6,160 nt of DNA from Candidatus Poribacteria bacterium (GTDB taxonomy: Bacteria; Poribacteria; WGA-4E; GCA-2687025), in contig NYZG01000175.1 of assembly GCA_002687025.1 (NCBI GenBank), forward strand, positions 1 through 6,160. Reading direction: 5' to 3'. The position numbers and the translations under genes are program-made. Below the pieces are notes generated by a model. That model was not told the DNA's origin and made no database searches. It was given only the letters and a program-made list of their open reading frames with translations. How positions within the stretch are numbered: position 1 is the first letter of the stretch; the number at the start of each line of letters is the position of its first letter. Positions 5,649 to 6,160 of the stretch are shown piece by piece.

Positions 5649-6160
5649 ATGGCAGAAGTGACTCGGATTCAGGATGAAGAGTTGGCGCGCGAAGCGCTTG
5701 CCCACGCGGGAGCTATACGCGCCATTGGCAGGCGTATGCTGCCCGCTCACGCCGACCTCGACGACTTCGCGCAGGAAGTCTACCTTCGCGCATTCGCCAA
5801 TCTCGGCAAGCTGAAGGACCCGGAAGCACTGCCGAAGTGGATTATGACGATTTCCCGCCATACGGCGGGAACTTGGAACCGAAGGCGGCGTCCGATGATC
5901 ACCGATTCTCTACCGGACTTGCCGTCGCCGGTTCCACTCGTTGACGAGCGACTCGTGGGTCAGGAGCGATGGTCGGCGCTCATCGAGGCGTTATCGCGGA
6001 TGCGACATACCGATAGCGACCTGTTGCGCCGCTACTACCTCGACGAGGCGACCTACTCAGAGCTGGAAGCGGAGACGGGACTTTCGTACTCGGCTCTCCG
6101 TGTACGCATCAGCCGCGCCAGACAAAGACAAGGCGCACATCACCTACGGCCTGGATCTTC
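5649..6160 (+). CDS. RNA polymerase sigma factor, ECF type (partial, runs off the right edge)
   Basis: This is a sigma-70 family group IV (extracytoplasmic function) factor, which directs RNA polymerase to stress- or signal-dependent promoters. About 170 residues are present without a stop. Sigma region 2 spans ~21-83: DLDDFAQEVYLRAFANL (37-53) is region 2.2, which binds the core clamp helices, and LPKWIMTISRHTAGTWNRRRR (61-81) covers 2.3-2.4, which recognises and melts the -10 element. After a short proline-rich linker, region 4 spans ~107-160, with the helix-turn-helix YSELEAETGLSYSALRVRISRARQR (136-160) that reads the -35 element. The start at 5649 is preferred over 5628 because of the GGTGA upstream. 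After SRARQR the sequence reads QGAHHLRPGS, less like the usual LR..L tail. It is transcribed away from ssrA. A cognate anti-sigma factor usually lies just downstream, outside the window. Confidence 0.9.
   Translation, partial: MAEVTRIQDEELAREALAHAGAIRAIGRRMLPAHADLDDFAQEVYLRAFANLGKLKDPEALPKWIMTISRHTAGTWNRRRRPMITDSLPDLPSPVPLVDERLVGQERWSALIEALSRMRHTDSDLLRRYYLDEATYSELEAETGLSYSALRVRISRARQRQGAHHLRPGS

Overview
The window is GC-rich bacterial chromosomal DNA with tightly packed genes. It contains a complete tmRNA gene, a GHSMGG lipase-type hydrolase, a GS/DxD nucleotidyltransferase, a beta-propeller lipoprotein and an ECF sigma factor. The high GC, frequent GTG starts, lipoprotein and ECF sigma factor would fit a soil-type lineage such as Acidobacteriota. 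That placement is an inference; no rRNA or other clade marker is present beyond the tmRNA, whose 9-residue tag (ANTEMALAA) would be the best marker to look up.

Layout. Bases 1-84 are the plus-strand 3' end of a gene entering from the left, possibly a transposase. Directly against it is a minus-strand SAM methyltransferase (30-722) whose C-terminus appears cut off at about base 88. Next, on the minus strand, is a lipoprotein of roughly 497 residues, split into two frames by an apparent one-base deletion near 1577-1588 (N-terminal part 2334-1402, C-terminal part ending at 839). Then come a minus-strand nucleotidyltransferase (3302-2514) and a minus-strand lipase/alpha-beta hydrolase (4512-3394). 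The minus-strand tmRNA gene ssrA (4919-4563) lies just upstream of the lipase, with a TATAAT promoter at 4971-4999. About 650 bases without a convincing gene follow, and then a plus-strand ECF sigma factor begins at 5649 and runs off the right edge.

How they work together. The tmRNA is the housekeeping ribosome-rescue RNA. The lipase and nucleotidyltransferase follow it on the same strand with short gaps and could share transcripts, possibly including read-through from ssrA past a strong GC hairpin. The lipoprotein gene follows after 180 bases with its own strong ribosome site, and the methyltransferase is last. No shared pathway is evident. I did not find a convincing novel system. The most notable points are the truncated methyltransferase beside a possible mobile-element end, the frameshifted lipoprotein, and the tmRNA lying inside a long open frame that would mislead an automatic start call for the lipase.
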